Source: Clostridium sp. (GTDB lineage: Bacteria; Bacillota; Clostridia; Clostridiales; Clostridiaceae). From it: 37,235 nucleotides of DNA. A model generated the notes under the pieces. That model did not search any database and was not told the DNA's origin. It worked only from the letters and a program-made list of their open reading frames with translations. Shown in pieces: positions 9,791 through 19,211 of this stretch (position 1 is its first letter; the number at the start of each line of letters is the position of its first letter). The DNA lies in NCBI GenBank assembly GCA_030626065.1, contig DAOUPR010000002.1:1-37235 (forward strand), given 5' to 3'. The position numbers were made by a program, and so were the translations under genes.

Positions 9791-9848
9791 TTTTGATTGA
9801 TTCTATGTAATTAATTTTAATTAAGACAAACTATAAGGAGTCTGCAAA

Positions 9849-10481
9849 ATGTCAGAATACATGTTGATGAATATAAATGATATTCAACCAAGTCAGTTAT
9901 ATATAAATGCTCAAAAACTTCAGGATGTTTTAAAATGGTTTAATCCAGAAGATTGTGATAGCTACGACCCTATCCCAATAAAAAAATTGAATGGTAAAAT
10001 AATATTTACTGATGGACATACAAGAGCTTATGCTACATATCTAAAAGGAATAGAGAAAATCAAAGTCTATTGGGATGAAGATGTATTAGATTGGAATGCA
10101 TATCAAATTTGTGTTGATTGGTGTAATGATGAAGGCATAAAGTGGATTAAAGATTTGGAAAGTAGGGTAATAAACAATTCTGAATATGAGGTTTTATGGT
10201 TAGAAAGATGCAAAAATATGCATAAAAAATTATGTTCAATGAAAGAGATAAACAGAAATGATATGAAAATCATAATCAGAGAGGCTGTTAAAGAAGATGC
10301 TAAATTATTAATAGAATATCTTAATACAATTGGTGGAGAATCAGATTTTTTAACTTTTGGAATAGGCGAGTTTGGGAAAAGTGTTGAACAAGAAGAACAA
10401 TTTATCACTAATGTATCAAATGAGGGAAATACTTTATTTATTATAGCTGAAATTAACATGAATACATTTAAGAAAAAGTAA
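9849..10481 (+). CDS. ParB/Srx-like N-terminal domain plus truncated GNAT-like C-terminal segment
   Basis: IPIKKLNGKIIFTDGHTRAYATYLKG; then MKIIIREAVKEDAKLLIEYLNTIGGESDFLTFG ending before any acetyl-CoA motif. Confidence 0.65.
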   Translation: MSEYMLMNINDIQPSQLYINAQKLQDVLKWFNPEDCDSYDPIPIKKLNGKIIFTDGHTRAYATYLKGIEKIKVYWDEDVLDWNAYQICVDWCNDEGIKWIKDLESRVINNSEYEVLWLERCKNMHKKLCSMKEINRNDMKIIIREAVKEDAKLLIEYLNTIGGESDFLTFGIGEFGKSVEQEEQFITNVSNEGNTLFIIAEINMNTFKKK

Positions 10482-10509
10482 TTTTATAAAAATTTAAAGG
10501 GGTGAAAAT

Positions 10510-11031
10510 ATGAAAACTGTTGTTATTTATAAGTCAAAAACAGGATTTACAAAAAAATATGCAGAATGGATTGCAGATGAGCTATCCGCTGATATTTTTG
10601 ATGTTTCAGATGTAAAGGTGAATAGCATTGCAACTTATGATACTGTAATTTATGGAGGAAGCTTACATGCTGTTGGTATTAATGGAGTAAAATTTATAAC
10701 ACAAAATTTTGACAAGCTTAAAGATAAGAAGATTGTTGTTTTTGCAACAGGAGCTTCCCCGTGGAGAGAAGAAGTGATAAAAGAAGTAAAAAGTAATAAT
10801 TTTACTTTAGAACAGCAAAAACATATAGAGTTTTTTTATCTTCGAGGTGGGTTTAATTATAGTAAATTAGGGCCTGTTGATAAATTATTAATGACATTAT
10901 TAAAGTGGAAATTGAAGAATAAAAAAGAATTGACTCCTGATGAGAAAGGCATGCTTTCAAGTTATGATAATCCGTTAGATTTTACAAAAAAGAAAAATAT
11001 AGATGAGCTAATTAATTATGTAAATAATTAA
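10510..11031 (+). CDS. Flavodoxin-domain protein
   Basis: VVIYKSKTGFTKKYAEWIADEL; YGGSLHAVGING; GGTGA RBS. Confidence 0.88.
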   Translation: MKTVVIYKSKTGFTKKYAEWIADELSADIFDVSDVKVNSIATYDTVIYGGSLHAVGINGVKFITQNFDKLKDKKIVVFATGASPWREEVIKEVKSNNFTLEQQKHIEFFYLRGGFNYSKLGPVDKLLMTLLKWKLKNKKELTPDEKGMLSSYDNPLDFTKKKNIDELINYVNN

Positions 11032-11053
11032 TTGATGGTTGTGAGGTATAGAT

Positions 11054-11515
11054 ATGGTGAAAGTAAATTTTTATAATCTTAATTCAATAGAAGACAGTAA
11101 ACTATTATTTGCTGTTATTATGGCAAAATATAAAGATAAATGGGTATTTGTAAGACATGAAAAAAGAAATACTTGGGAAATACCAGGTGGACATAGAGAG
11201 GAAAATGAAAATATTAATGTAACAGCTTCAAGAGAATTAGTTGAGGAGACTGGAGCTAAGAATTTTAAAATTACCCCTGTGTGTATTTATTCTGTTGAGG
11301 CAGAAGAAGGTGAATCATTTGGTGGATTATTTTGTGCTGAAATAGACTCCTTTGAAGAGCTTCCTGACTATGAAATAGAGGAAACAAAGCTACTTGAAAA
11401 ATTACCTAAAAATCTAACATATCCTTTAATTCAGCCAGATTTATTTTATAAAGTTGAAGAGTGGTTACTCAAAAAGTTGGTAGAAAAGGAGACAGAAATA
11501 ATATCATATCAGTAA
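11054..11515 (+). CDS. Nudix hydrolase
   Basis: GGHREENENINVTASRELVEETGA Nudix box. Confidence 0.9.
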   Translation: MVKVNFYNLNSIEDSKLLFAVIMAKYKDKWVFVRHEKRNTWEIPGGHREENENINVTASRELVEETGAKNFKITPVCIYSVEAEEGESFGGLFCAEIDSFEELPDYEIEETKLLEKLPKNLTYPLIQPDLFYKVEEWLLKKLVEKETEIISYQ

Positions 11516-11994
11516 AAGAAAGTCCACAACATTTAGAAGGAGTTAGTATAAAAATTAACGAATCAGATAACATTAATGGAAGAAATTCAGGAGTTAAAAA
11601 ACAGATACTTATAACTCAAATATTAAGTATTATATTTGCTATTATTGGAAATCTACATATGAGATTAATAATAGTTCATGATTTTTTATTTACTAATTTT
11701 GTATTGCTAAATTTAATCATTATTTCATTAACAATACTTTATACAATAGCAATAAGATTTTCTTTAAAAGGAAGTTGGAAAAATGTATTATTGATTTCAA
11801 TTCCTTATGTAGTATACTGGCTTTTGGCTTTAGCGTATGGAAGTAAACTTTTCCCTATAAATACGGATCCAAATGACTATGGGGTAGGACTTATAGGGGT
11901 ATTAGTAAGTATGTATCAATGGATAAGTGTAATTATAGCTAGTTTAATTGGAACATACATAAATAAGATAAGATATAATCTTAAGAATAATTGA
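11461..11994 (+). CDS. Multi-TM membrane protein, start uncertain
   Basis: Four hydrophobic segments; overlaps the Nudix 3' end by 55 nt with no convincing start. Confidence 0.5.
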   Translation: MVTQKVGRKGDRNNIISVKESPQHLEGVSIKINESDNINGRNSGVKKQILITQILSIIFAIIGNLHMRLIIVHDFLFTNFVLLNLIIISLTILYTIAIRFSLKGSWKNVLLISIPYVVYWLLALAYGSKLFPINTDPNDYGVGLIGVLVSMYQWISVIIASLIGTYINKIRYNLKNN

Positions 11995-12095
11995 TCTGTT
12001 GCAAATTATTATTTTAAATAATGTAATCTATTAAACAATAGTTTAAGTATCAACACTATTCTAAAACATTGGGTAGTTCACAAGGGGATAAGTAG

Positions 12096-12356
12096 ATGGA
12101 TAACCGAGACAAGCAACAGCAATTTCAAAATGCACTAACATATAGAAAAATAGGATTTTTTGTTTGGTTTATAGCTATCATTCCTATGACAATTATTCAA
12201 GGTACTTTAAAATATATAGTTACAGTAATAATATGTGCCATAGCAATCTATTTTGAACGTAAGTATAAATGCCCATATTGTGGGAAGGTATTCAATCCAA
12301 GAATAAAACCTAGAGAACTAACCTATTGCCCTGAGTGTAGCAAAAAACTGCAATAA
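12096..12356 (+). CDS. Small TM protein with C-terminal zinc ribbon
   Basis: CPYCGKVF...YCPECSKKLQ. Confidence 0.65.
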   Translation: MDNRDKQQQFQNALTYRKIGFFVWFIAIIPMTIIQGTLKYIVTVIICAIAIYFERKYKCPYCGKVFNPRIKPRELTYCPECSKKLQ

Positions 12357-12378
12357 AAAGTTGTCCTTTTTATTGCAG
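12348..12378. terminator. Hairpin CTGCAATAAAAAG-TTGTC-CTTTTTATTGCAG overlapping the stop of the zinc-ribbon ORF
   Basis: Perfect 13-bp stem. Confidence 0.6.
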
Positions 12379-12399
12379 TTTCGGTTTTGATCTTATAGA

Positions 12400-12456
12400 T
12401 TATAGATTTTCTGACGAAAGGAAGAAAATCATCCTTAATTGTGCATTGTGCATTCG
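12400..12456. repeat. Palindromic intergenic repeat, copy 4 (right half only)
   Basis: AGATTTTCTGACGAAAGGAAGAAAATCATCCTTAATTGTGCATTGTGCATT. Confidence 0.8.
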
Positions 12457-12478
12457 CCTTTAAAGTTATGCATTGGTT

Positions 12479-13432
12479 TTAAATCATCCTATTCTCCGGT
12501 TTTCCATTCTCAAAAGCTTCAATATTATTAAATACCATTTCAGCTCTTCTAAAAATTGATTCATCAGTTGCAAAAGCTACGTGTGGAGCAACTAATGTAT
12601 TTTTTGAGTTTAATAGTGGATGATCTTCTGGAATTGATGGTTCCATTTCAAATACATCTATTCCAGCTCCGGCAATTTTACCAGCGTTTAAAGCATCAGC
12701 AAGAGCGGCACTATCTACAACAGCTCCTCTAGCTACATTGATTAAAATTGATGATGACTTCATTAGAGCTATATTTTTTTTATTTATAAGTAATTTAGTT
12801 TGAGGTGTAAGTGGTGTATGTAGAGAAACAATATCACTTTTACTCATTAATTCTTCTAGAGATACATATTCCATACCTAGTTTTTTAGCTTCTTCTTTTT
12901 CTGTTCTGCTATATCCAAGCAAATTACATCCAAATGCTTTTGCAATCTCTGCAACTCTTATTCCAATAGCACCTGTACCGACTATTCCAACAGTTTTTCC
13001 GAATAATTCATTACCAACTAATCCAGCTCTAGTTTTTCCATCTCGTGTAGCTTTATCACAAGGTGTAATATTTCTTAAAACTGATAACATAAGTCCGTAA
13101 GTTAGTTCAGCTACTGAATGTGTACAATATCCAGCTGCATTGCTTATAGTAACCTCTTTTTTCTTGCAAGCATCAATATCTACATGATCGATTCCTACAA
13201 AAGCAACTGAAATAAGTTTTAAATTCTTACTGGCGTTGATAATATCAGCGTCTAATGGAGAGTTGGCAATGATAAATACATCTGCTCCTTTAGCTAGGGC
13301 CATTTTTTTTTCTTTACTTTCAATTTTTTCATAACAAGGTACAAATTCATAACCTTTGTTTATAAATGGTTTGGCAAGTGTTTCTACCTCTTCTTTACTG
13401 ATTCCTAGAGGTTCAAGCATAACTATTTTCAT
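12479..13432 (-). CDS. D-isomer specific 2-hydroxyacid dehydrogenase (NAD-dependent)
   Basis: GKTVGIVGTGAIGIRVAEIAKAFGCNLLGY; LINVARGAVVDSAALADAL; AAGGAGTG RBS before MKIVMLEP. Confidence 0.92.
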   Translation of the reverse strand: MKIVMLEPLGISKEEVETLAKPFINKGYEFVPCYEKIESKEKKMALAKGADVFIIANSPLDADIINASKNLKLISVAFVGIDHVDIDACKKKEVTISNAAGYCTHSVAELTYGLMLSVLRNITPCDKATRDGKTRAGLVGNELFGKTVGIVGTGAIGIRVAEIAKAFGCNLLGYSRTEKEEAKKLGMEYVSLEELMSKSDIVSLHTPLTPQTKLLINKKNIALMKSSSILINVARGAVVDSAALADALNAGKIAGAGIDVFEMEPSIPEDHPLLNSKNTLVAPHVAFATDESIFRRAEMVFNNIEAFENGKPENRMI

Positions 13433-13596
13433 GATATACACTCCTTATAAATTTCACTATGTGAAATTAGATTCTACTATTATATGTTAAGAATACCATT
13501 GTGATAAAATGCTTGTCAACTAATGCTGATATCAGGTATTAATTGATTAGTTTTCTGTATTATGGTAAACTCGTTATAAATAATGAAGAATGTTAA

Positions 13597-13770
13597 ATGG
13601 GTGCTAAGTGTGTAGCAGCACCTTTAAAAGATTACAATGGTAAAATTGTAGGGTGTATTAGTGTAACAGGTCCTTCTAAAAGAATGAACAAAGATAGGAT
13701 ATTAAAAATAAGTAACATTGTAAAAGAAAAAGCAGTACAAATTTCTAAATTATTGGGGTATGTAGATTGA
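13597..13770 (+). pseudogene. C-terminal remnant of an IclR-family transcriptional regulator
   Basis: MGAKCVAAPLKDYNGKIVGCISVTGPSKRMNKDRILKISNIVKEKAVQISKLLGYVD*; absent from the ORF track (57 aa). Confidence 0.75.
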
Positions 13771-13789
13771 TTTTGAAAGGATGATGAAT

Positions 13790-14842
13790 ATGAAGAAACT
13801 ATCTCTATTTGATAAAACAAAAATTAATAATATGGAACTTAAAAATAGATTTATAAGGTCTGCTACTTGGATGAATATGGCAGATGATAAAGGGCATTTA
13901 ACAGAAAAATTATTTAGTGTATATGAAGATTTGGCGAAAGGTGGAGTAGGGTTAATAATTACAGGTTATGCTTATGTAATGGAAGAAGAAAAACCTAATG
14001 CAGGAATGCTTGGGATTTATGAGGATAGTTTTATTGAGGAATATAAAAAACTCACTGAAATGGTACATAGTTATGGAAGTAAAATAATGCTTCAAATTGT
14101 TTATGGAGGTTCTTCAACAAGGTATAAGACTGAAGAAAGAATAATTTGGGGCATGTCTTCTGTAAAAAACAAGAATACAGGAGTTATCCCTAAGGAAATC
14201 ACTAAAGAGGAAATAAAAAAATTAATTAAGTCTTTTGGAAATGCAGCTGGAAGAGCAAAAGCTGCGGGTTTTGATGCTGTGGAAATTCATGGTGCTCATG
14301 GATATTTTCTATCTCAAACATTAAGTCCATATTATAATAGAAGAAAAGATGAATATGGTGGTAGTATAGAAAATAGAGGAAGAATGATATTAGAGGTTTA
14401 TGATGAAGTGAGAAATAGAGTAGGAAAAGAGTATGCTGTAACAATTAAGCTCAATTGTTCTGATTTTGACGAAGACGGCGCTACTTTTGAGGAGTGTAAG
14501 TACATAAGTAGCAAGCTGAAAGAATACGGATTAGATGCTATTGAAGTTAGTGGAGGAGCGTGGAGCGACAAAACTAAAGAAGAAGCTGTTTTCAAAGATT
14601 ATGCAGCAGAACTTGCTGAAAATCTTAATATTCCAATTATATTAGTAGGATTAAATAGAAGTCTTGAAAATATGGATTCAATATTAAATAATACGAAAAT
14701 AGAGTATTTATCAATGTGTAGACCATTTATTAGAGAACCTAACATTATAAATAGATGGCAATCTGGTGATTATACTAAAGCTAAATGTATATCTTGTGGT
14801 AAATGCTATTCAGAGGATGGCGTAAGATGTATTTTTAATTAA
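13790..14842 (+). CDS. NADH:flavin oxidoreductase / Old Yellow Enzyme family
   Basis: GFDAVEIHGAHGYFLSQTLSPYYNRRKDEYGGSIENRGRMILEV. Confidence 0.92.
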   Translation: MKKLSLFDKTKINNMELKNRFIRSATWMNMADDKGHLTEKLFSVYEDLAKGGVGLIITGYAYVMEEEKPNAGMLGIYEDSFIEEYKKLTEMVHSYGSKIMLQIVYGGSSTRYKTEERIIWGMSSVKNKNTGVIPKEITKEEIKKLIKSFGNAAGRAKAAGFDAVEIHGAHGYFLSQTLSPYYNRRKDEYGGSIENRGRMILEVYDEVRNRVGKEYAVTIKLNCSDFDEDGATFEECKYISSKLKEYGLDAIEVSGGAWSDKTKEEAVFKDYAAELAENLNIPIILVGLNRSLENMDSILNNTKIEYLSMCRPFIREPNIINRWQSGDYTKAKCISCGKCYSEDGVRCIFN

Positions 14843-14867
14843 TATTTTAAAGGTTTTAATGTATTTG

Positions 14868-14905
14868 GGTTTAACTGCACTTTGCACTCTGCAAACTGCA
14901 CATTA
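14868..14905. repeat. Short end-type repeat remnant, copy 5
   Basis: AACTGCACTTTGCACTCTGCAAACTGCACATT. Confidence 0.55.
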
Positions 14906-14931
14906 TTTTTTAAAAGAAAGAGGGGATTAAT

Positions 14932-15393
14932 ATGAGTTTAGAAAGTGTTAAAAAGTATTTCACAGAAAACAATTTGGAATTGAGTGTTATCGAATTCAAA
15001 GAAAGTACAGCAACAGTAGATTTAGCAGCAGAGGCTTTAGGGGTAGAGCCAGGGCAAATTGCTAAAACTATGGCATTTAGATTGAAAGATAGAGATATTT
15101 TAATATTATCTAAAGGTGATGCGAGAATTGATAATAAAAAATATAAAGAATATTTTAAGAATAAGGCAAAAATGGTTAGTTTTGAAGATGTTGAAGAAGC
15201 TACTGGGCATCCAGTTGGAGGAGTTTGTCCTTTTGGATTAATAAAGCCATTAGGTATTTATTTAGACGAATCTTTAAAACAATATGAAATAGTATTTCCA
15301 GCAGGAGGTTCGCCAAATACTGCAGTGAAAATTGGAGTTGAAGAATTGGCCCAAATAACAGAAGGAGAATGGGTAAATCTTTGTAAGGAATAA
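14932..15393 (+). CDS. YbaK/EbsC family aminoacyl-tRNA deacylase
   Basis: TVDLAAEALGVEPGQIAKTMAFRL; GHPVGGVCPFGL; FPAGGSPNTAVKI. Confidence 0.9.
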   Translation: MSLESVKKYFTENNLELSVIEFKESTATVDLAAEALGVEPGQIAKTMAFRLKDRDILILSKGDARIDNKKYKEYFKNKAKMVSFEDVEEATGHPVGGVCPFGLIKPLGIYLDESLKQYEIVFPAGGSPNTAVKIGVEELAQITEGEWVNLCKE

Positions 15394-15477
15394 TTGAATA
15401 ATAATCTATTTGTTTAAGTTCTGATTATTAATTATGGAAAGACATAACTGTAAGGTATTCACTACGAAACTTAAAAT

Positions 15478-15527
15478 TTATACTTGTTCAAAATCACAAT
15501 GAATTGGTAGGTTTTGAACGAGTATAA
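15478..15527. terminator. Long hairpin TTATACTTGTTCAAAA...TTTTGAACGAGTATAA
   Basis: 16-bp stem with one G-U; 18-nt loop; intergenic between convergent genes. Confidence 0.45.
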
Positions 15528-15572
15528 GTTAATAATTTTATTGGTAAAAATATATACAAGCTACATATTTTT

Positions 15573-16154
15573 TTATTTTAAAATATATTTCAAAAATTTG
15601 ATGGCTATATCCTTATGGGTAGAAATATCAACAATTGCGATTACTTTACCTTCGGTATTATAATCAAGACTATCTAAAATAGTATTTTCGGGTAGTTTAA
15701 TTCCATATATATTTTTAGAATCAGTTAATGATTTTCCCACAAATTGAAGTTCTTTCGTTGATATAGAGTCTTTTTCTTTTGAAAGCTCCATAAAAGCTCC
15801 TTCCTCAGCATATGTATAAAAATCTCCTTCGTTTAATATTAGAACATCTATTGAACCAGTAGAAAATTTCACAGAAAATGCAGTTTGTATAGGAGGATTA
15901 ATGTCTTCATCATTAATGGAGTTTATTGAAATGATTTGTTTGTTAGTTAATTCTAATTCAGAGGCTAATTCTTCTTCTAAAGCAATAGTTTTTGTTTTTT
16001 CGGTATAGGCATTTAATAAATATGCTTGCAAAACTATCTCATCTTTGTTTAACATATCTATTATTAATGAACTTATAGCAAATACTGCAATTACACCTAT
16101 GATAGTTTTAGTTTTATTATAATACCAAAAGTTTTCTAGTTTTTTCTTATCCAT
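15573..16154 (-). CDS. Hypothetical membrane-anchored protein
   Basis: Single N-terminal TM; AAAGG RBS before MDKKKLENFWYYN. Confidence 0.55.
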   Translation of the reverse strand: MDKKKLENFWYYNKTKTIIGVIAVFAISSLIIDMLNKDEIVLQAYLLNAYTEKTKTIALEEELASELELTNKQIISINSINDEDINPPIQTAFSVKFSTGSIDVLILNEGDFYTYAEEGAFMELSKEKDSISTKELQFVGKSLTDSKNIYGIKLPENTILDSLDYNTEGKVIAIVDISTHKDIAIKFLKYILK

Positions 16155-16469
16155 AGCTAACATCCTTTATTGTATGATTGTTTGAGTTGACTTAAATGAT
16201 AATAACAACTTTAACATACATTATACATTAGTAATTCTGAATTTAATTAACTATATAATAAATTTTATAAAATGTTAATAATGTAAAGGGTTTAGGAGAG
16301 ACTATCTAATTAAACATAATTAAAATAATGATGAATTTATTAATTAGTTTGTAAATCTTCATATTTGCTTAATAATTATAAAATATAATACTATTATAGT
16401 TAAATTATAATAAATGATTCTGTTTATAACAGACAAAATAAAATATTATTACAACATGGGGGAAGATTA

Positions 16470-17306
16470 ATGGATATGTTTTTGAATATTGGATTAGCCA
16501 AAATAAGTACGTTTTTAGCTATTATATTAAGTGTCATTTATGTTTTAAGAGTTGTTAATAAGAAATTTTTCAATAATGAAAAGAATTTTTTATATAGCTT
16601 AAATAAAGTTTTAAGAAAACATCATAAAACTTTAGGAATTATATTGGTGATTACTGGTTTGGTACATGGTATATATTCATCAGATAGTGTGTTGAGTTTT
16701 AACTGGGGTACAGTGTGTTGGGTTTTAAGTCTATTATTAGGACTTAATTGGATGCTTAGAAAAAAACTTAAAACAAAGAAAGTGTGGATATATTATCATA
16801 GGATTTTAACTGTAATATTTTTACTAACAATGATTATACATATTGCTGTTGTAAAAGGTGTATTTAATTCAAATAGTGAAGAGTATCAACAATCTGTTAG
16901 CATATCAGAAAATGTAGATACTGATGATTTAACAAGTAAAATTGATGATGACTATGTAGCAAGAGAAAATAATAATGAAGAGATAACAGATGAAACAGAT
17001 AATAACAATGAAGATATAACAGGTGTAGATGACAGTAGCCTTTATAAAGATGGTATATATTATGGAGTTGCAAATGGATATAGACCTAATTTAAATGTAG
17101 AAGTGGTTATTGAAGATGGAATGATAAAAAGTGTTGAAGTAACCGACAATAATGAAACACCAAAATTTTTGGATAAGGTTGTACCTTATTTAACAGATGA
17201 GATAGTACAAACTCAAAGTACAGATGTGGATGCAGTATCAAGAGCTACTATGAGTTCGAATGGTATTATAGAAGCTACAAATGAAGCTTTAGAGCAAGCA
17301 CAGTAA
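16470..17306 (+). CDS. Ferric-reductase-like TM protein with C-terminal FMN-binding domain
   Basis: Several TMs with His residues; DGIYYGVANGY...VVIEDGMIKSVEV...DAVSRATMSSNGIIEA. Confidence 0.8.
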   Translation: MDMFLNIGLAKISTFLAIILSVIYVLRVVNKKFFNNEKNFLYSLNKVLRKHHKTLGIILVITGLVHGIYSSDSVLSFNWGTVCWVLSLLLGLNWMLRKKLKTKKVWIYYHRILTVIFLLTMIIHIAVVKGVFNSNSEEYQQSVSISENVDTDDLTSKIDDDYVARENNNEEITDETDNNNEDITGVDDSSLYKDGIYYGVANGYRPNLNVEVVIEDGMIKSVEVTDNNETPKFLDKVVPYLTDEIVQTQSTDVDAVSRATMSSNGIIEATNEALEQAQ

Positions 17307-17350
17307 AATTAATAATAAATATTGTAATAGCTGAAATATAAAATTAAATC

Positions 17351-17392
17351 AAAAGACTTTCTATGTTAATGTAGAAGGTCTTTTGTCTTTTA
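17351..17392 (+). terminator. Intrinsic terminator after the FMN-binding protein
   Basis: AAAAGACTTTCTA-TGTTAATG-TAGAAGGTCTTTTGTCTTTT. Confidence 0.75.
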
Positions 17393-17550
17393 TGTAGATA
17401 GGGTAAAAAAATATATAAAAGATAAAAATTATCTATAAAATATTAGAAAAATATAGTAATATTAATAGTGAGTCATAAAGTGAAAAGGTTTTCTAAGAAG
17501 TTTAGATATAGATTATAAAAGGATTTATATTCATATAAATATAGATAAAA

Positions 17551-17626
17551 AATATATAAGTAAATATATAAGTAAATATATAAGTAAATATATAAGTAAA
17601 TATATAAGTAAATATATAAGTAAATA
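17551..17626 (+). repeat. 12-bp tandem repeat (AAATATATAAGT), six copies
   Basis: Direct reading; ends at the RBS of the GNAT gene. Confidence 0.95.
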
Positions 17627-17639
17627 GGGGGAGCTTGTT

Positions 17640-18536
17640 ATGAGGATTGTGCCATTTATAAGTTTATGTAAAGAAGAAATAGAAGAATTGTTTGATTTTA
17701 TAAACGAAATTAGTGAAGAAGCCTCCTTTAATAATTTTAATACTATGGTGAAAGATTTTTCGGGACACACATTTAATTATGGTAAAGAATATTTTACAAT
17801 ATGGGAAAATAATGAATTAAAAGCGACTATGGGATTGATTACTATAGATATTGAAACAAAGAGAGAGGCTTTCATCACATCAATTTTTGCTTACGATGAA
17901 TCGGATAAGTATATTTTTAAGTTATTTGAAAAGGCAAAAGAAATTGTAAATAAAACTAATGCAAAATTTATAAGACTTGGTATTAGTAAAGGTAGAGAAT
18001 ATCTCATACCGGCAATGATTAAATTAGGATTTGAGAAATCATATGATATAGTTACATTAAAATTTGAAGATATAGAAGCTTTGAAAAAAATAGAAGAGAA
18101 TAGTAATTTTGAGTATAGAAATTTAACTAAAGAGAATACAGAAATATTTAGGACAGTACATAATAGGGCATTTATTTCATCTCCTAACGGAGGAACGATG
18201 ACAGAGGATGAGGCGAAAGAAATTGCTAGTTATAATAAAAATACTGATTGGTCTGGTATATGTTATTTCAAAAAGAATCCGGTAGCTATGTATCAATGTA
18301 ATTCTAAAGAAGATACTATTTGGATAGAAACTATTGGGGTATTGCCTAAATATCAAGGAATAGGAATAGGGAAACTAATTTTAAGAAGAGCTGTTAAAAT
18401 AGCGTTAAGAGAAAAATATGATAGTATAAAGCTTTATGTGGTTACAAGCAATGAAGTTGCATATAAAACTTATTTGAAATACGGATTTGAATTTTATGAA
18501 CAAAGGGCAGCTTGGTTTTCAATGAAAACAAAGTAA
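17640..18536 (+). CDS. GNAT family N-acetyltransferase
   Basis: IETIGVLPKYQGIGIGKLILRRAVKIAL; NEVAYKTYLKYGFEFYE; AGGGGGAG RBS. Confidence 0.9.
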   Translation: MRIVPFISLCKEEIEELFDFINEISEEASFNNFNTMVKDFSGHTFNYGKEYFTIWENNELKATMGLITIDIETKREAFITSIFAYDESDKYIFKLFEKAKEIVNKTNAKFIRLGISKGREYLIPAMIKLGFEKSYDIVTLKFEDIEALKKIEENSNFEYRNLTKENTEIFRTVHNRAFISSPNGGTMTEDEAKEIASYNKNTDWSGICYFKKNPVAMYQCNSKEDTIWIETIGVLPKYQGIGIGKLILRRAVKIALREKYDSIKLYVVTSNEVAYKTYLKYGFEFYEQRAAWFSMKTK

Positions 18537-18689
18537 ATGCTGCTTTCAAAGGGAGAAATCAAACCTTTTGGTAGACTTCAGAATATGGATACAAAAACGT
18601 AAATTAAATCTTTAGAAAAGATTAAAAAGCTAGAGGGGATAGAACTTATTTGTACTAGACATGGTGGATTTTGTATAAAAAGAAAATAA
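18537..18689 (+). pseudogene. C-terminal remnant of an MBL-fold hydrolase with in-frame TAA
   Basis: MLLSKGEIKPFGRLQNMDTKT*IKSLEKIKKLEGIELICTRHGGFCIKRK*. Confidence 0.5.
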
Positions 18690-18744
18690 AACATTAATGA
18701 AGAAGAGTAGAATTTAATATGCTCTTTATCTTTGCAAATAATTA

Positions 18745-18793
18745 TTGACATATACCCAAAACTGAGTATAATAATAAGTGTAATGGGTATATG
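18745..18793 (+). promoter_or_regulatory. Promoter TTGACA-N16-TATAAT with flanking inverted repeat CATATACCC/GGGTATATG
   Basis: TTGACA 18745-18750, TATAAT 18767-18772, arms 18749-18757 and 18785-18793. Confidence 0.75.
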
Positions 18794-18839
18794 TTCATTA
18801 CATGTATGTAAAATAATAAATAATTTAGGAGGTACAAAT

Positions 18840-19031
18840 ATGCCAAGAAGAGATGGAACAGGACCTCAAGGACAAGGTTCAAAAACAGGTAGAGGATTAG
18901 GTACATGTGATACTGATAACAACAATCAAAATAATCAAAGACCTTTAGGTTTAGGATTAGGACGTGGTTCAAGAGGTAGAGCTGGAAGAGGTAGAGGTTT
19001 TGGTGATGGTAATATAAATAGTAATAGATAG
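18840..19031 (+). CDS. Small Gly/Arg-rich protein (MPRRDGTGPQGQG type, DUF5320-like)
   Basis: TAGGAGGT RBS; MPRRDGTGPQGQGSKTGRGLG; neighbour of DUF134. Confidence 0.8.
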   Translation: MPRRDGTGPQGQGSKTGRGLGTCDTDNNNQNNQRPLGLGLGRGSRGRAGRGRGFGDGNINSNR

Positions 19032-19042
19032 CAATAAATAAA

Positions 19043-19211
19043 AATGCACAATGGATGAAGTGAAGTCTTAGTATGCAATTTGCAATGTTCAATGAAGGAA
19101 GATTTTCTTCCTTCGTTAGGAAATCTTTGATATAATTAAAGAAATATTTTAGTTCTGCTAAAATATTTAATCATTAATTGTGCATTGTAAATTGTGCATT
19201 GTGCATTGAAT
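19043..19211. repeat. Palindromic intergenic repeat, copy 6
   Basis: ATGCACAATG...GCAATTTGCAATGTTCAATG; GAAGGAAG-ATTTT-CTTCCTTC; AAATATTTTAG-TTCTG-CTAAAATATTT; ATTGTGCATTGTAAATTGTGCATTGTGCATTG. Confidence 0.85.

Noticed and set aside
11461-11600. N-terminal part of the 11461 ORF as a GNAT relic (ISVKESPQHLE)
   Set aside because: Similarity is too short to support; only the multi-TM part is reported.
17531-17770. Minus-strand ORF with LLIYLLIYLLIY repeats
   Set aside because: Produced by the 12-bp tandem repeat, a multiple of 3; overlaps the GNAT gene start.
18742-19092. Minus-strand 116-aa ORF
   Set aside because: Antisense to the promoter and the Gly/Arg-rich gene, which has a clear RBS and recognisable product.
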